A DNA stretch of 64,000 nt from Mermis nigrescens. Lineage: Eukaryota; Nematoda; Enoplea; Mermithida; Mermithidae. This document shows, piece after piece, positions 58,601-61,191 of the stretch (positions within the stretch are counted from its first letter, which is position 1; the number at the start of each line of letters is the position of its first letter). The stretch covers positions 2,041,633 through 2,105,632 of the forward strand of contig JAVLUZ010000143.1 in the NCBI GenBank assembly GCA_036768485.1, given 5' to 3'. Position numbers and translations under genes: made by a program. The notes under the pieces are model-generated. The model had not been told where the DNA came from and did not search any database. It was given only the letters and a program-made list of their open reading frames with translations.

Positions 58601-61191
58601 TCGCCCAAATTCGGCGTTCGCTGGGCATGTGTCCTCAGCATAATGTACTGTTTGATATGTAAGCATTGTTCTTGTCAGATATCTATGTAATTTTGCTTTA
58701 AAAATAAATTCTATGAGGATTACATATATGTAGCAGCCAGGCATACATGATCTTTGGGAGGTTCACGCCTGCAAAAAAATTTTTCCAGCTCCTTCCTCCC
58801 CATACATGTAATACGTTTGAGGGTTGGAACCCCGCCCCCAAAGCCTGGAAATTTAGGTCATTCCCCCTATTTTGGAAAATTGCGTTTTTTGGCCATTTTT
58901 AGGTATTTTTAGGCCGTTTTGCCAAAAATTGAGGGTCTTCTACCGCCCCCTCTCCTCTGAAAATGACCGGGGGCCTCCATTCAAAATTTCGACCTGTTAC
59001 ATGTTACGTGTACATATGTCCCCCCGCTAGAATATTTCATACACCTCTTCATTTCTTTTTTATTTTTAAAAAAAATTTTGGTTTTCAATGTCGGTTTTCT
59101 AAAAAGTCTGAGAAACTAAGCAGCTCAGTTGTTTAGCAACTGGCTACCTTTTAGTTTAGAAGTACAAATTTCCGACATACAGCCGTTTTTGACTACATTT
59201 CCAGTTTCATTGAATTTTCCTCGCGATTTGTTTTTATCATCTAAAAAGAAAAAGCATACAGAGTTTTGATCAGACATGTAAGCATGGGAATTTTGGAGGA
59301 GGTGGAATTTTAATCTGCCTTTTTTGGGCTTAAAAACTGTGAACACGCGTCAAAAAACATCGTTTTTCAGCGTTTCTGACGATGTTCTATCTTTCTTGAG
59401 CGTATGACCGTAAAAACACGGAAAAATTTAGAAAAAGTATTAGAAAAATTCGATTAAATAACACAAATTTTCGAAATATGAGTATACAGCTAAAAGCGTC
59501 GAAAATTTTACACTTCTGAATAACCGGGTAGCGAAAAGGTTCAAAACAGCACTTTTTTTACGGATTTATCGGAAATTTTTGGGAAATCGCGAATTTTGGA
59601 GGGATTGAAAAAATTTTTCGGTGGTGAACCCGTTCCCCACGAGCCTCCCTCTCACACAAGATCTTGTATGGTCTTGACGTTTATCAATCGTTTCTTAGCG
59701 CAAAGAAGGCACATTAGCAAAAAATTTTTTGACCTCTATCTCTTCCCAAATTTCTATGCTGTGTACGTACGATAACTGTTTAAATTTTTGTTTGGAACGG
59801 GGAGGGCGTAGTTACAAGCATACGTGTTCTTGGGGGTTTGGGGGCTGACCCCCTACAGAATGGCAACTGACCTCCGCAAAATGGCTGCGATCCCACCCTC
59901 AGAATTGACGATTTGTTGTAAACTTGTGAAAATTGTGTATTTTTATGCGTTTCTAGCTCTTTTTGACTCGAAATCTCAGATTTTCGACGCATCGCGCTAT
60001 ATACACATTTTTGACTATATTTTGTTCAATTAAGTCATTTTTAATTTTTTAGTGGATTTATTTTACGTTTTTATGTTCTACAAAGAGCGAGCATTGTCTG
60101 AAACGTCGAAAAACAGTGTTTTTGACGTGTAACTATTGTTTTTTAGCCCAAAACTTTTCGAAAAAAATTCTGGGCCTGACTCCCTATCTCCCTTAGAATT
60201 CCCATGCTGTACATGTACATGTATGGCCACAATCCGGCCATTTTGGGGAAATGATCCTCGATGTTTGATCGCAAAGTTAAATAAATACCTAAAAATGCTT
60301 ATACTTTTTTGTACTACATAAAAAATCTCAACTTTTGGGAATTGAGGATCGCGTAGCCTGCCTTTTGTGTATATCCTTGTAGCACAAATTCCACAACAAG
60401 TACTATATATACATATTAATCAATGGATGTTTGAAATTCTAGCGTGAATTAGATTTTTCGTTTTTTTCTGATTTATATTTTCAGTTCTACGTAGATTTCC
60501 TGCATTTGTCGGATATTTAGATTTGAATTCGGTTTGATTTGCATCAGTGTTTTGATTTTTTCGATAAATGATTTGAAATTTAAAATTTAGTCTAGTGTTT
60601 GATCGTTTTTTAATTTGAATTTTTTTCGCAGTCGTTTTATTCTACGCTTTTTTAACCTTTTTAGCATTTTTTCTCGTTTTTCGCGGGTTTCGGTAACGGG
60701 CGAGAGTGCTTTTCTAGTCACTCAAAATTTTGGGCCCAAAAATTTCAGTTCGTTCTTAACGAAGCGGATAACGTGGGCAAAAATGTCATCAAAATGCAAA
60801 AAAAGTTTATCAATGAAAGTTCTTCGGAAAAAAATTTGAAGCGGTCGAAGGACGTTTTCAAAAATTATCCAAACCTTGGAAAGTCTTGTTAATTGTCCTA
60901 AAATAAAGAAAAATTTCTCGAGTCTTCGTTCTTGAAATTTCAACTATTCGTTAGTTCATATCCCACGATTTTTTAAACCAAAAAGCTCGACTTTCAGGAA
61001 AATTCGGCGAATTTAAAAAAAATTATAATAAAATTTCTAAAATTTTGTCAGCTTAACCGTCGAGGAACAGTTGCGATTCTACGCTGGTCTAAAAGGCCTC
61101 AGTAACGAACAGATTCCCAACGAAATAAACCGCATGCTGAAGATGTTAAATTTGGAAAAGAAACGAAATATACTGGCCAAATATTTATCAG
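13556..61191 (+). CDS. ABCA2-like: ABC transporter subfamily A, ABCA2-like, N-terminal half (21 exons, partial)
   Basis: ABCA proteins are full-size lipid-handling transporters of the plasma membrane or endolysosomes. Exons: 13556-13649, 15273-15414, 16225-16361, 16914-17056, 18630-18878, 22708-22803, 32738-32855, 34416-34702, 38638-38715, 39934-40050, 41862-42029, 42190-42395, 44196-44372, 44921-45044, 46015-46113, 48497-48718, 53394-53598, 54925-55038, 56714-56897, 58527-58658, 61052-61191. All junction phases match. The product has TM1, an extracellular domain of about 620 residues, TM2-TM7, then NBD1 with [11 protein letters not shown] (Walker A) and CPQHN (Q-loop). Membrane-segment wording such as [12 protein letters not shown] fits ABCA2 better than ABCA1. 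This assignment is from memory, not alignment. The initiator exon, most of the signature motif, Walker B and the second half are not in view. No promoter was identified. Confidence 0.93.
13868..14434 (+). mobile_element. Mariner-like non-autonomous element 1 in intron 1
   Basis: The left end CAGAGTGGGTCAGAAAAAAG follows a TA. The right end reads GGTGTAACCTTTTTTGG then CCCACCCTG, followed by TA at 14435-14436. The ends are imperfect inverted repeats of about 30 bp and the flanks are TA target sites. Length is 567 bp. No transposase is readable. Confidence 0.75.
14437..15186 (+). mobile_element. Mariner-like element 2 in intron 1, with transposase remnant
   Basis: The left end is CAGGGTGGTTAATAACCTTT, then TGCTAGGGGGTTAGTGCTATA. 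The right end is the near-exact inverse (TATAGCGCTGACCCTCTAGC, then AAAAGGTTGCTAACCACCCGG), followed by TA (15187-15188). Its left target TA is the same TA that ends the previous element. The interior retains a transposase fragment at about 14623-14860. Confidence 0.85.
14623..14860 (+). pseudogene. Tc1/mariner transposase fragment
   Basis: A short frame reads [20 protein letters not shown] then [11 protein letters not shown], followed by a stop and [11 protein letters not shown]. This matches the second catalytic Asp block (QDNAPCH) and the WPGNSPDLNP block of the DDE domain. The stop replacing the Trp codon and the missing N-terminal domain show it is dead. Confidence 0.7.
15273..15414 (+). 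CDS. ABCA2-like: ABCA exon 2: start of extracellular domain 1
   Basis: Acceptor TTTTGACTATAG; phase 1 in, phase 2 out (donor GTAAGT). It reads [20 protein letters not shown], then [20 protein letters not shown]. The [11 protein letters not shown] block is the conserved SAG-LP--Q segment just after TM1 in ABCA proteins. Paired cysteines are present. Confidence 0.9.
16225..16361 (+). CDS. ABCA2-like: ABCA exon 3: extracellular domain 1
   Basis: Acceptor TTTAATTAAG (weak pyrimidine tract), phase 2 in, phase 1 out with TCAG|GTGAAA. It encodes [17 protein letters not shown], then [20 protein letters not shown] and LLPASDSS. Two N-glycosylation sequons (NDT, NLS) fit an extracellular position. An alternative acceptor at 16253 would be out of phase with exon 2, so 16225 was chosen. 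Confidence 0.8.
16914..17056 (+). CDS. ABCA2-like: ABCA exon 4: extracellular domain 1
   Basis: Acceptor TTAACTTTTCAG, donor GTGAGC, phase 1 in and 0 out. It reads [48 protein letters not shown]. This matches the ABCA block in which a Q/NE-F segment is followed by a Leu-rich helix (L-NLSLP-STA--LL-A in ABCA2). Confidence 0.88.
17085..17465 (-). repeat. Family B repeat, inverse, just after exon 4
   Basis: Carries the family blocks in reverse order: CCCCCAGAAATTCGCGATTTTC, AAAAGGTGCTGTTTTAGGCG, TTTTCGGCGCTTCGCGCC, GAGCATCGTCAGAAACGCT, then AGAATTCCCTTGCTGTTCATG. It lies only about 30 bp inside intron 4. Confidence 0.7.
17466..18629. other. Rest of intron 4
   Basis: No exon seen. A degenerate tandem of short units at about 17770-18110 repeats the pattern TATAGC-TTTTTGGGCTC-AAAA (six to eight copies, about 50 bp period). 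The end of the intron is T-rich before the exon 5 acceptor. Confidence 0.5.
18630..18878 (+). CDS. ABCA2-like: ABCA exon 5: extracellular domain 1
   Basis: Acceptor AAATTTTTTAG, donor GTACGT, phase 0 both sides, 83 codons. It reads [75 protein letters not shown]. It carries sequons NVT, NAT and NIS and two cysteines. The reading frame runs on past the donor to a stop, so the splice is needed. Confidence 0.88.
18912..19105 (-). repeat. Family A repeat, inverse
   Basis: Begins GTAACAGTGGGGTTCCCCAA and ends TTTTGAGCCGTTACATG. Between are GAAGTTGTACGATCTCCCC and a poly-C run of 17 at about 19041. These are the family's TGTAAC termini and its gggatccccca / ccggcc blocks in reverse. Confidence 0.75.
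19677..19845 (-). repeat. Family A repeat, inverse, diverged
   Basis: TGTAACAGGAGAATGAGGATC opens the copy. GTCATCCCCCAGTCAGAAATTT and CATCCAAAATTTTGAGCTGTT follow, in the family's reverse order. Confidence 0.65.
20125..20475 (+). repeat. Family B repeat, left part, split by Merlin
   Basis: Contains CATGCACAGCGTGGGGATTC, TCAGCGTTTTTGACGGTGCC, AAATGTAACAAAATATAGTC and TTTCTACAAATTTTTCGGAA, the family B blocks in order. The copy resumes at 22322 with GAATTCTGGGGGGAGG, so the Merlin element sits inside it. Confidence 0.75.
20855..21160 (+). pseudogene. Merlin transposase N-terminal part (frameshifted)
   Basis: An ATG at 20855 opens 74 codons with a Gln-rich stretch ([13 protein letters not shown]). 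After a frame change at about 21078, [20 protein letters not shown] then GFSKL is readable. This is the zinc-ribbon half (C-P-C-x-K) that precedes the DDE core in Merlin proteins. The frame shift and the insert at 21160-21286 disrupt it. Confidence 0.7.
21160..21295. repeat. 127-bp insert with inverted repeats inside the Merlin ORF
   Basis: Two perfect 24-bp arms (21186-21209 and 21260-21283; core GAAAAATGAGCTTGTTAA and its inverse) bracket about 50 bp. The 9-mer TTCCAAGCT occurs at 21151-21159 and again at 21287-21295. Removing one 9-mer plus the insert rejoins the Merlin reading frame as [11 protein letters not shown]. Confidence 0.6.
21330..22053 (+). pseudogene. Merlin transposase DDE domain (ISXO2-like)
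   Basis: Open for over 220 codons. It reads [15 protein letters not shown], then [20 protein letters not shown] (first catalytic Asp in QIDES), then [34 protein letters not shown] (second Asp in SDEWAAY), [20 protein letters not shown] and [14 protein letters not shown] (T-IE-NWG, third acidic residue). This order is diagnostic of Merlin/ISXO2-like transposases. The region looks intact, but the N-terminal part is broken, so the copy is probably inactive. Confidence 0.92.
22708..22803 (+). CDS. ABCA2-like: ABCA exon 6: extracellular domain 1
   Basis: Acceptor GCACTTTCAG, donor GTACCA (weak), phase 0 both sides. It reads [32 protein letters not shown], with sequon NAT. A dispersed repeat starts about 10 bp into the following intron, which may explain the weak donor. 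It is the shortest extracellular exon but one, and its identity rests on phase and context. Confidence 0.72.
22812..23090 (+). repeat. Family C dispersed repeat, copy 1
   Basis: Starts TTTTTTTGTACAAGGTCC and carries ACAAAGATGGTCCCTAAAAG, GGTACAGTAGCGATTTTAGT, AAAACAGAGTTATTCGAC and AATGCAATTTCTGCCATTA. Near-identical order at 30541-30805 and inverse at 28020-28290. Confidence 0.75.
23285..27010. repeat. 3.7-kb minisatellite on a 21-bp unit with 145/125-bp higher-order repeats
   Basis: The basic unit alternates CCAACCTTTTTAAGGAGCCAG with CCAACCTTTTTGGGAACCGA. Larger units recur at 145-146 and about 270 bp (same 5' motif at 24426, 24696, 24965, 25111, 25256, 25526, 25671). Copies are near identical in the middle (24140-26340) and decay towards both edges, as expected for unequal exchange. 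Because 21 is a multiple of three, long frames appear on both strands (heptads like [14 protein letters not shown]), but T-run length changes break them. It lies in ABCA intron 6. Confidence 0.95.
27011..28019. other. Intron 6 middle, gene-free
   Basis: Degenerate units with CTTGCGCTTTGCGCCAAATG at about 27228 and a CTTAAAAGGATTACAAAATG-like repeat follow the minisatellite. No exon is recognised. Confidence 0.45.
28020..28290 (-). repeat. Family C dispersed repeat, inverse copy
   Basis: Reverse complement of the repeat at 22812: TTTTGAGACGATTCTTAATT, TTTTTACCACACGAAAGTAG, TTTTAGGGACCATCTTTGTG and GGACCTTGTACAAAAAAT. Confidence 0.7.
29054..29485 (+). repeat. Family D dispersed repeat with pyrimidine tract
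   Basis: Begins GTAGCAACCTAGTTCCTCTC, passes through TTTTTAGGTACACTTGTGC, TATTTCACGCGTTCTTTTTG and a long C/T-rich stretch (29300-29460), and ends near TTGATGACTTCTTAATA. An inverse copy lies at 61210-61570 and a further partial copy at 46737-47030. Confidence 0.7.
30060..30500 (+). repeat. Satellite-like tandem of about 110-120-bp units with GGCGCTTCGCGCC
   Basis: Hairpin cores lie at about 30090, 30200, 30322 and 30430. Each is followed by GATTTATTGTTTAT-like sequence, then a GTTTCTGTCTT block, CGCTCAAAACCACTCAAATT and GAGTTAGACAT. Four to five degenerate units sit head to tail. Single units of the same layout occur elsewhere, for example inverse at 39585-39710. Confidence 0.75.
30541..30805 (+). 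repeat. Family C dispersed repeat, copy 3
   Basis: Direct-orientation copy of the repeat at 22812: TTTGTACAAGGTCCG, ACAAAGATGGTTCCTAAAAG, GGTACAGTAGCGATTTTAGT and CTAATAATCGTCTCAAAA. Confidence 0.75.
30825..31580 (+). repeat. Two direct copies of a short repeat with CGAAGCGCCG
   Basis: About 30828-30960 and 31435-31575 share the order GCGAAGCGCCG-AAA, TTTGCG-ATTTAGACCT, TTGCAATT-TTGTC, AAATCTTTGTA and CGGGAAAA-TCTTT-CCGA. The segment between (31369-31410) holds an inverse CCTGGGCAATG end. Confidence 0.6.
31581..32289. other. Intron 6, gene-free
   Basis: AT-rich. No exon or repeat family was recognised with confidence. Confidence 0.4.
32290..32650 (+). repeat. Family B repeat before exon 7
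   Basis: Family order seen: CACAGTTTGGAAATTCTGGG, TCGGATACGCGTTAAAAAAA, AGAGCATAAAAACATG, GGCACAAAGCGCCGAAAATT, AAAAAGCACCTTTTTTCTAC and CACCGATTCTGG then GTGAAAATTTTTCGTGG. It ends about 90 bp before exon 7. Confidence 0.75.
32738..32855 (+). CDS. ABCA2-like: ABCA exon 7: extracellular domain 1
   Basis: Acceptor TTTGTTTTACAG, donor GTAAGA, phase 0 in and 1 out. It reads [39 protein letters not shown], with sequons NFT and NMT and a CGN motif like the CGN(N)RT segment of ABCA proteins. Confidence 0.87.
33093..33470 (+). repeat. Family B repeat in intron 7
   Basis: CACAGCATGGGAATTCTGGG, GGGTACGCGTCAAAAACATC, GATGATGCTCTATCTTTC, GGCGCGAAGCGCTTTACAC and AAAAAGCACCTTTTCTACG, ending CCCCTAGATTATGTATGCC. 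It is a good representative of the family. Confidence 0.8.
33832..34130 (+). repeat. Family B repeat, diverged
   Basis: CACAGCATGGGAATTCGGTG opens the copy. GGTATTCGTCAAAAAACACT and GTTGCTGATGATCTTCTTTC follow, and the hairpin core is missing. Confidence 0.6.
34163..34386 (+). repeat. Family A repeat next to exon 8
   Basis: Starts TTAACGGCTTGAAATTTTGG, then GGGGGGGTAAACGACCTCC, AAAAATTTTCTGGCTTCGGG, AGGTGGGGTCTTCCACCC and CCCTGTTAC. Its end lies about 30 bp before the exon 8 acceptor. Confidence 0.75.
34416..34702 (+). CDS. ABCA2-like: ABCA exon 8: extracellular domain 1
   Basis: Acceptor GTATGTTCAG, phase 1 in; 95 full codons follow. It reads [20 protein letters not shown], then [40 protein letters not shown] and [14 protein letters not shown]. 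Donor GTATTC at 34703 was chosen because it gives phase 0 for exon 9; GTGGGT at 34680 would not join in frame. Sequons NQS and NGT are present. Confidence 0.85.
34695..34920 (+). repeat. Imperfect duplication around the exon 8 donor
   Basis: CGTATTCAGGAAGATGCGAG then GGGCCGTCCCCAAAA (34702-34738) is repeated as CGTATTCGGGAATATGCGGG then GGACCGTCTCCAAAA (about 34854-34890). A TTTTGCCGGAGGG / TTTACCAGAGGG echo follows. The first copy overlaps the splice donor. Confidence 0.7.
35216..35765. repeat. Foldback element with about 100-bp arms
   Basis: The left arm (ACTAGCAAAGAAAAATACTG, then GCATCATTAAGGACATA and AGGGACTAGGGAAA) is the inverse of the right arm (TTTCCCTAGTCCCCTCCTTC, ATGTCATTAATGATGC, CATTTTTCTCTGCTAGTA). 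The interior has no ORF. Confidence 0.65.
35790..36480 (+). repeat. Tandem array of about 125-130-bp units
   Basis: The block GTAAACTTCACGCAACTACT then GGGTGTAAAG recurs at about 35881, 36010, 36165, 36290 and 36425 (later ones diverged). Each is followed by AGTC-GATTCGTAATCCTGA and GCAACGCTCTGAAA. The left flank and part of the array reappear at 63320-64000. Confidence 0.75.
36909..37312. mobile_element. 404-bp near-perfect palindromic (foldback) element
   Basis: The two arms (about 198 and 194 bp) are inverse copies with only a handful of differences around a 12-nt loop (37107-37118). The ends read CAGTGGTCGCCATGAA and the complement ending CGACCACTG. A TA sits on the left and CA (a likely decayed TA) on the right, as for Tc1/mariner-type insertions. 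Base composition is near 50% GC, well above the surroundings. No coding capacity. Confidence 0.85.
37313..38637. other. Intron 8 right part, gene-free
   Basis: AT-rich, with an A/T-only tract at 38220-38480 (ATTATTATTT and related runs). Nothing coding is recognised until exon 9. Confidence 0.45.
38638..38715 (+). CDS. ABCA2-like: ABCA exon 9: extracellular domain 1
   Basis: Acceptor CCGGTTTTCAG, donor GTACTT, phase 0 both sides, 26 codons. It reads [26 protein letters not shown]. This fits the very conserved ABCA block I-KPLL-GKILYTPDTP-TR. Confidence 0.88.
38755..38972 (+). repeat. Family A repeat in intron 9
   Basis: AAGGCTCGAAATTTCCGACG, GGTAATTTACCTCCAATC, TTTGGGGTCAAAAATTTTCT and CCCTGCCCCTTTTTACAT match the family order. 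The termini are decayed. Confidence 0.65.
39290..39875 (+). repeat. Repeat with CCCGTATCC terminal inverted repeats
   Basis: The left end CAGGCCCGTATCCAGGATTT and the right end CCTCTGAATACGGGTCTAC are inverse-related. Inside, at 39592-39710, is an inverse GCGCGAAGCGCC unit with the CTCAATTTGAGCGGTTTTAG block. The same end motif occurs at about 950, 5065, 10011, 10324, 20158 and 45800. Confidence 0.6.
39934..40050 (+). CDS. ABCA2-like: ABCA exon 10: extracellular domain 1
   Basis: Acceptor TATATTTTCAG, donor GTGAGA, phase 0 both sides. It reads [39 protein letters not shown]. It occupies the helix-rich segment after the PDTP block. Confidence 0.87.
40225..40850 (+). repeat. Family A repeat split by a family B insertion
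   Basis: Family A starts TGTTACGGCTCAAAGTTTTG and breaks at GGCCAT (40262). It resumes at about 40673 with CGGCCATTTTTGAGAGG and runs to CCGTGTTACATG. The interruption is the family B element at 40263-40672. Confidence 0.8.
40263..40672 (+). mobile_element. Family B element with a 7-bp target duplication
   Basis: CGGCCAT occurs at 40256-40262 and again at 40673-40679, at exactly the two ends of the inserted segment. The insert reads AGATTCACAGCATGGGAATT at the left and CAGATCATGTATGTCCA at the right. It contains GGCGCGAAGCGCTGAAAATT. No ORF, so it is non-autonomous. Confidence 0.75.
40880..41560. repeat. Two family B pieces in opposite orientation
   Basis: A direct piece (40960-41130; AAATTGAACAAAATGTAG, AATTAGCACATTTTCTACGG) faces an inverse piece (about 41200-41500; GAATTCGCGATTTTCCGAAA, AGAAAGATGGACCATCGCC, AGAATTCCCGTGCTGTG). 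Confidence 0.6.
41572..41805 (+). repeat. Family A repeat before exon 11
   Basis: ACACGGCTTGAGATGTTGAG, GGGGGGGTAAATGAGCCCC, GGGGGGTCAAAAATTTTCTG and TTCGGGTGGGGGATCTCCCA. It ends about 60 bp before the exon 11 acceptor. Confidence 0.65.
41862..42029 (+). CDS. ABCA2-like: ABCA exon 11: extracellular domain 1
   Basis: Acceptor GTTTGTTTCAG, donor GTATGT, phase 0 both sides. It reads [56 protein letters not shown], with sequons NLT, NSS and NAT. Confidence 0.9.
42190..42395 (+). CDS. ABCA2-like: ABCA exon 12: extracellular domain 1, distal part
   Basis: Acceptor AAAATTTTTTAAG, phase 0 in, donor GTATTG, phase 2 out. It reads [40 protein letters not shown], then [20 protein letters not shown]. 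The (F/V)xAGIVF and HYKIR blocks of ABCA proteins correspond to FFGAITF and IYKIR. Intron 11 is short (160 bp) and AATT-repeat rich. Confidence 0.92.
42474..42686 (-). repeat. Family A repeat, inverse
   Basis: Runs from GGGGTTACCACACCCTAAG through GTCGGAAAATTTTGATATCC to AATTTTGAGCTGTTACAT. Confidence 0.65.
42715..42750. repeat. GT-rich microsatellite
   Basis: An imperfect (TG)n run, GATGTGTGTGTGTGTG then TATGTGTGG. Confidence 0.9.
42827..43545. repeat. Long inverted-repeat element, arms about 180-200 bp
   Basis: The left arm (CACCACGGAAATTTGAACAA, AGAACCATTTGAGTTTATTT, GGCGACCTAAACGCTTAGGT, ACTCAGCGCGCG) matches the inverse of the right arm (CGCGCGCTGAGTCG, AAGCGTTTAGGTCGC, CGGTTCTTTATTGTTCAAAT, TTCGTGGCAAG). 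The spacer (about 43040-43370) holds another repeat fragment. No ORF. Confidence 0.7.
44196..44372 (+). CDS. ABCA2-like: ABCA exon 13: end of extracellular domain 1
   Basis: Acceptor TACGCTTTATAG, phase 2 in and 2 out, donor GTAAAT. It reads [59 protein letters not shown]. This matches W-PGP, F-YLYGF--LQD--ERAII and Y-Q-FPYPC of ABCA proteins, ending right before TM2. Confidence 0.95.
44921..45044 (+). CDS. ABCA2-like: ABCA exon 14: TM2
   Basis: Acceptor ATGGCTTTTGAAG, phase 2 in. It reads [41 protein letters not shown]. The hydrophobic stretch is TM2, followed by the EKE-RLKE coupling segment typical of ABCA. The donor is AAG|GCAAGC (GC rather than GT); no in-phase GT exists nearby and exon 15 joins perfectly. 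Confidence 0.93.
46015..46113 (+). CDS. ABCA2-like: ABCA exon 15: TM3
   Basis: Acceptor CACTTGCTGCAG, donor GTGAGT, phase 0 both sides, 33 codons. It reads [46 protein letters not shown] is nearly the ABCA2 wording (ABCA1 has MGLDNSILWFSWFI). Confidence 0.95.
46337..46555 (+). repeat. Family A repeat in intron 15
   Basis: CATGTAACGGCTCGAAATTT, GGGGTCCCCGGCCATTTTAA, AAATTTTCTGACTTTGGGGG and GGGTCGGGGATCCGCC. A well-preserved left end. Confidence 0.8.
46737..47030 (+). repeat. Family D repeat, partial copy
   Basis: TTTTTTAGGTACATACATTT, GTGCCATTTCTCGCGTC then a C/T-rich stretch corresponds to 29225-29480. Confidence 0.6.
47099..48100. mobile_element. hAT-like non-autonomous element with 8-bp duplication
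   Basis: GTACATAC occurs at 47091-47098 and 48101-48108. Between them the left end reads AAGGGATGGGACCGGCACCG. The right end, read inverted, begins TAGAGGTGCAACGGTGTCGC. Subterminal GGCACCGGCACCG motifs face each other, and the left one forms the perfect palindrome GGCACCGGCGCCGGTGCC (47114-47131). The 8-bp duplication and YARNG-like ends are hAT features. No transposase is seen. Confidence 0.6.
48109..48300 (-). repeat. Family A repeat, inverse, decayed
   Basis: TCGGCCATTATTTTGGGTG, AAATGACAAAAACAGACCT and AAATGAAGGGGTAAAAAATC resemble the family interior. Termini are poor. Confidence 0.4.
48497..48718 (+). CDS. ABCA2-like: ABCA exon 16: TM4 and TM5
   Basis: Acceptor ATCGATTTTCTAG, donor GTACGC, phase 0 both sides, 74 codons. 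It reads [85 protein letters not shown] and [10 protein letters not shown] are the classic ABCA TM4/TM5 blocks (ABCA1 has [22 protein letters not shown]). Confidence 0.96.
48962..49188 (-). repeat. Family A repeat, inverse
   Basis: TGTAACAGGGGAATGGGAAA, then AGTTGGTTATTCCTCCC, AGGTCATGTTTTACCCCC, and TTTTCGAGCCGTTACGTGT. Both termini are intact. Confidence 0.8.
49400..49790 (+). repeat. Degenerate repeat pair
   Basis: GATCAGACATGCATGTTGC then GAGAGGGGTTTGGGGGTCTAG begins a unit with AAATGGGTAAATTTTCTGGG. Related units recur in intron 17 at about 53822-54170 (GTCAGACATGCGCGCTGG, AGACCAGACATGCACGTGG). Confidence 0.5.
50712..50930 (+). other. 72-codon ORF inside the hAT-like element, unassigned
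   Basis: ATG-initiated frame with [20 protein letters not shown] and [20 protein letters not shown]. It looks protein-like but shows no hAT dimerisation motif. The opposite strand is also open. It could be a transposase remnant or a chance frame. Confidence 0.2.
51020..51440 (+). repeat. Degenerate tandem with GGCGCTTCGCGCC cores
   Basis: Cores or derivatives lie at about 51186, 51280, 51337 and 51421. Each is followed by a TTATCTGTTCTGTATGAT-like or TTGAGTTTAAAGAGTAAAAA block. It lies within the hAT-like element at 50004-51774. Confidence 0.6.
52165..52270 (+). repeat. Short minisatellite
   Basis: About six degenerate units of 15-18 bp with the core CAGCCAGCTAATCGATCAG, CAGCCAACTGATCAGC and CAGCCAATTAACGATCA. 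Confidence 0.75.
52610..53205 (+). repeat. Tandem triplication, unit about 205 bp
   Basis: AACAGGTCACTAGCATAGAA, AACAGGTCATTAGCATAGAA and AACAAGTCATTAGCATAGAA start the three units (about 52612, 52818, 53028). Each continues with a GATCAACTGT / GGTCAAGTGT block, then AAATGGAAC, CCCTCCATATGCCCATG, TGCAGCTATAT-ATAAT and TTTTCAGCGCAC. The units have diverged by roughly 15-20%. Confidence 0.8.
53394..53598 (+). CDS. ABCA2-like: ABCA exon 17: TM6 and TM7
   Basis: Acceptor CATCATTTTTCAG, donor GTATGT, phase 0 in and 1 out. It reads [68 protein letters not shown]. The VAFGFG-Y, G-G--W and WYIEAVFPG blocks are diagnostic of ABCA transporters. Confidence 0.97.
53700..54400. repeat. Intron 17: three degenerate repeat units
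   Basis: Units opening with a GACATGCGCGCTGG / GACATGCACGTGGG / GTCTAGATCCCCTCC motif (about 53822, 53874, 54150) share GGAAAAA-TGG, AAAATGAGGCAAAAT, AAACGG-TGAAAATTGAAAAT and GAAACT-TATAATAAC. They resemble the pair at 49400-49790. Confidence 0.5.
54925..55038 (+). CDS. ABCA2-like: ABCA exon 18: loop between TM7 and NBD1
   Basis: Acceptor TTTTGTAACTGTAG, phase 1 in and 1 out. Donor GTAAAC at 55039 was chosen over GTGTAA two bases earlier because only it joins exon 19 in frame. It reads [38 protein letters not shown]-(I/L)P-PWYF---SYW is conserved in ABCA1/2. Confidence 0.95.
55084..55305 (-). repeat. Family A repeat, inverse, just after exon 18
   Basis: TGTAAGAGGGGATAGCTGG, GACGTTGGTCGTCCCCCTTC, AAATTAGAGGTCATCAATTC and TTTTGAGCCGTTACGCG. 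Confidence 0.75.
56326..56602 (+). repeat. Family A repeat before exon 19
   Basis: TTTAACGGCTCAAAATTTGG, GGGGGTAACTGGCCTCCA, then the AAAATTTTCTGGCTTTTCGG block present three times in a row (56462-56545), and GATCCCCCATCCCCCTGTTA. The internal triplication lengthens this copy. Confidence 0.8.
56714..56897 (+). CDS. ABCA2-like: ABCA exon 19: NBD1 with Walker A
   Basis: Acceptor GCGCTGTGTAG, phase 1 in and 2 out, donor GTGAGC. It reads [71 protein letters not shown] is the Walker A P-loop that binds ATP phosphates. L-K-Y--GK-AV--LS---YE-QI is the usual ABCA A-loop and first strands. Confidence 0.98.
56884..57251 (+). repeat. Duplicated exon 19 donor region
   Basis: ATGTGAGCCGAGCGTAATAA then TTGATAATTTGCATA (56896-56930) recurs as ATGTGAGCCGAGCATTATAA then TTGATAATTGCATA (about 57218-57251). 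The second copy is preceded by an open frame ending DNDTM in the same phase as KTTTM. Confidence 0.7.
57355..57540 (-). repeat. Family A repeat, inverse, next to a partial direct copy
   Basis: GGAATCCCACCCGAAGTTGG then TATCCCCCAAAAGTAG, ending CCTACCAGTTCTGTTATA. A direct partial copy lies immediately upstream (about 57272-57352), so the two form a head-to-head pair around TGTAACAGG. Confidence 0.65.
57814..58042 (+). repeat. Family A repeat, well preserved
   Basis: CGTGTAACGGCTCGAAATTT, GGGGGGGGTAAATGACCTCC, GGGAGGGGGTCAAAAATTTT, GGGATCCCCCATCCTCCCC and TGTCACATG. A good candidate for the family consensus. Confidence 0.85.
58527..58658 (+). CDS. ABCA2-like: ABCA exon 20: NBD1, Q-loop
   Basis: Acceptor AAAACATTCAG, donor GTAAGC, phase 2 in and 2 out. 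It reads [53 protein letters not shown]-- and [12 protein letters not shown] carry the Q-loop glutamine. The codon at the exon 19/20 join gives Ile where ABCA1/2 have Met after KTTT. Confidence 0.97.
58803..59006 (-). repeat. Family A repeat, inverse, after exon 20
   Basis: ATGTAATACGTTTGAGGG, CCCGCCCCCAAAGCCTGG, AATGACCGGGGGCCTCCAT and AAAATTTCGACCTGTTACAT. Confidence 0.7.
59270..59670 (+). repeat. Family B repeat in intron 20
   Basis: GTAAGCATGGGAATTTTGG, AACACGCGTCAAAAAACATC, CGTTTCTGACGATGTTCTAT, AATTTTACACTTCTGAATAA and AAATCGCGAATTTTGGAGG, ending CAAGATCTTGTATGG. The hairpin core has decayed to CTAAAAGCGTCG. Confidence 0.7.
59780..60215 (-). repeat. Family B-like repeat, inverse
   Basis: TTTTCGACGCATCGCGC (decayed core), GAGCATTGTCTGAAACGTC and AGAATTCCCATGCTGTACAT are in the reverse family order. 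Confidence 0.6.
60216..61051. other. Intron 20 right part, gene-free
   Basis: No repeat family or exon is recognised before exon 21. Confidence 0.4.
61052..61191 (+). CDS. ABCA2-like: ABCA exon 21: NBD1 up to the signature motif
   Basis: Acceptor AAAATTTTGTCAG, donor GTAAAC, phase 2 in and 1 out. It reads [46 protein letters not shown] plus one base of Gly. LTVEE-L-FY--LKG and the start of LSGG are the expected NBD1 sequence. The next exon should begin by completing LSGGM-RKLS and is not found up to 64000, so intron 21 exceeds 2.8 kb. Confidence 0.96.
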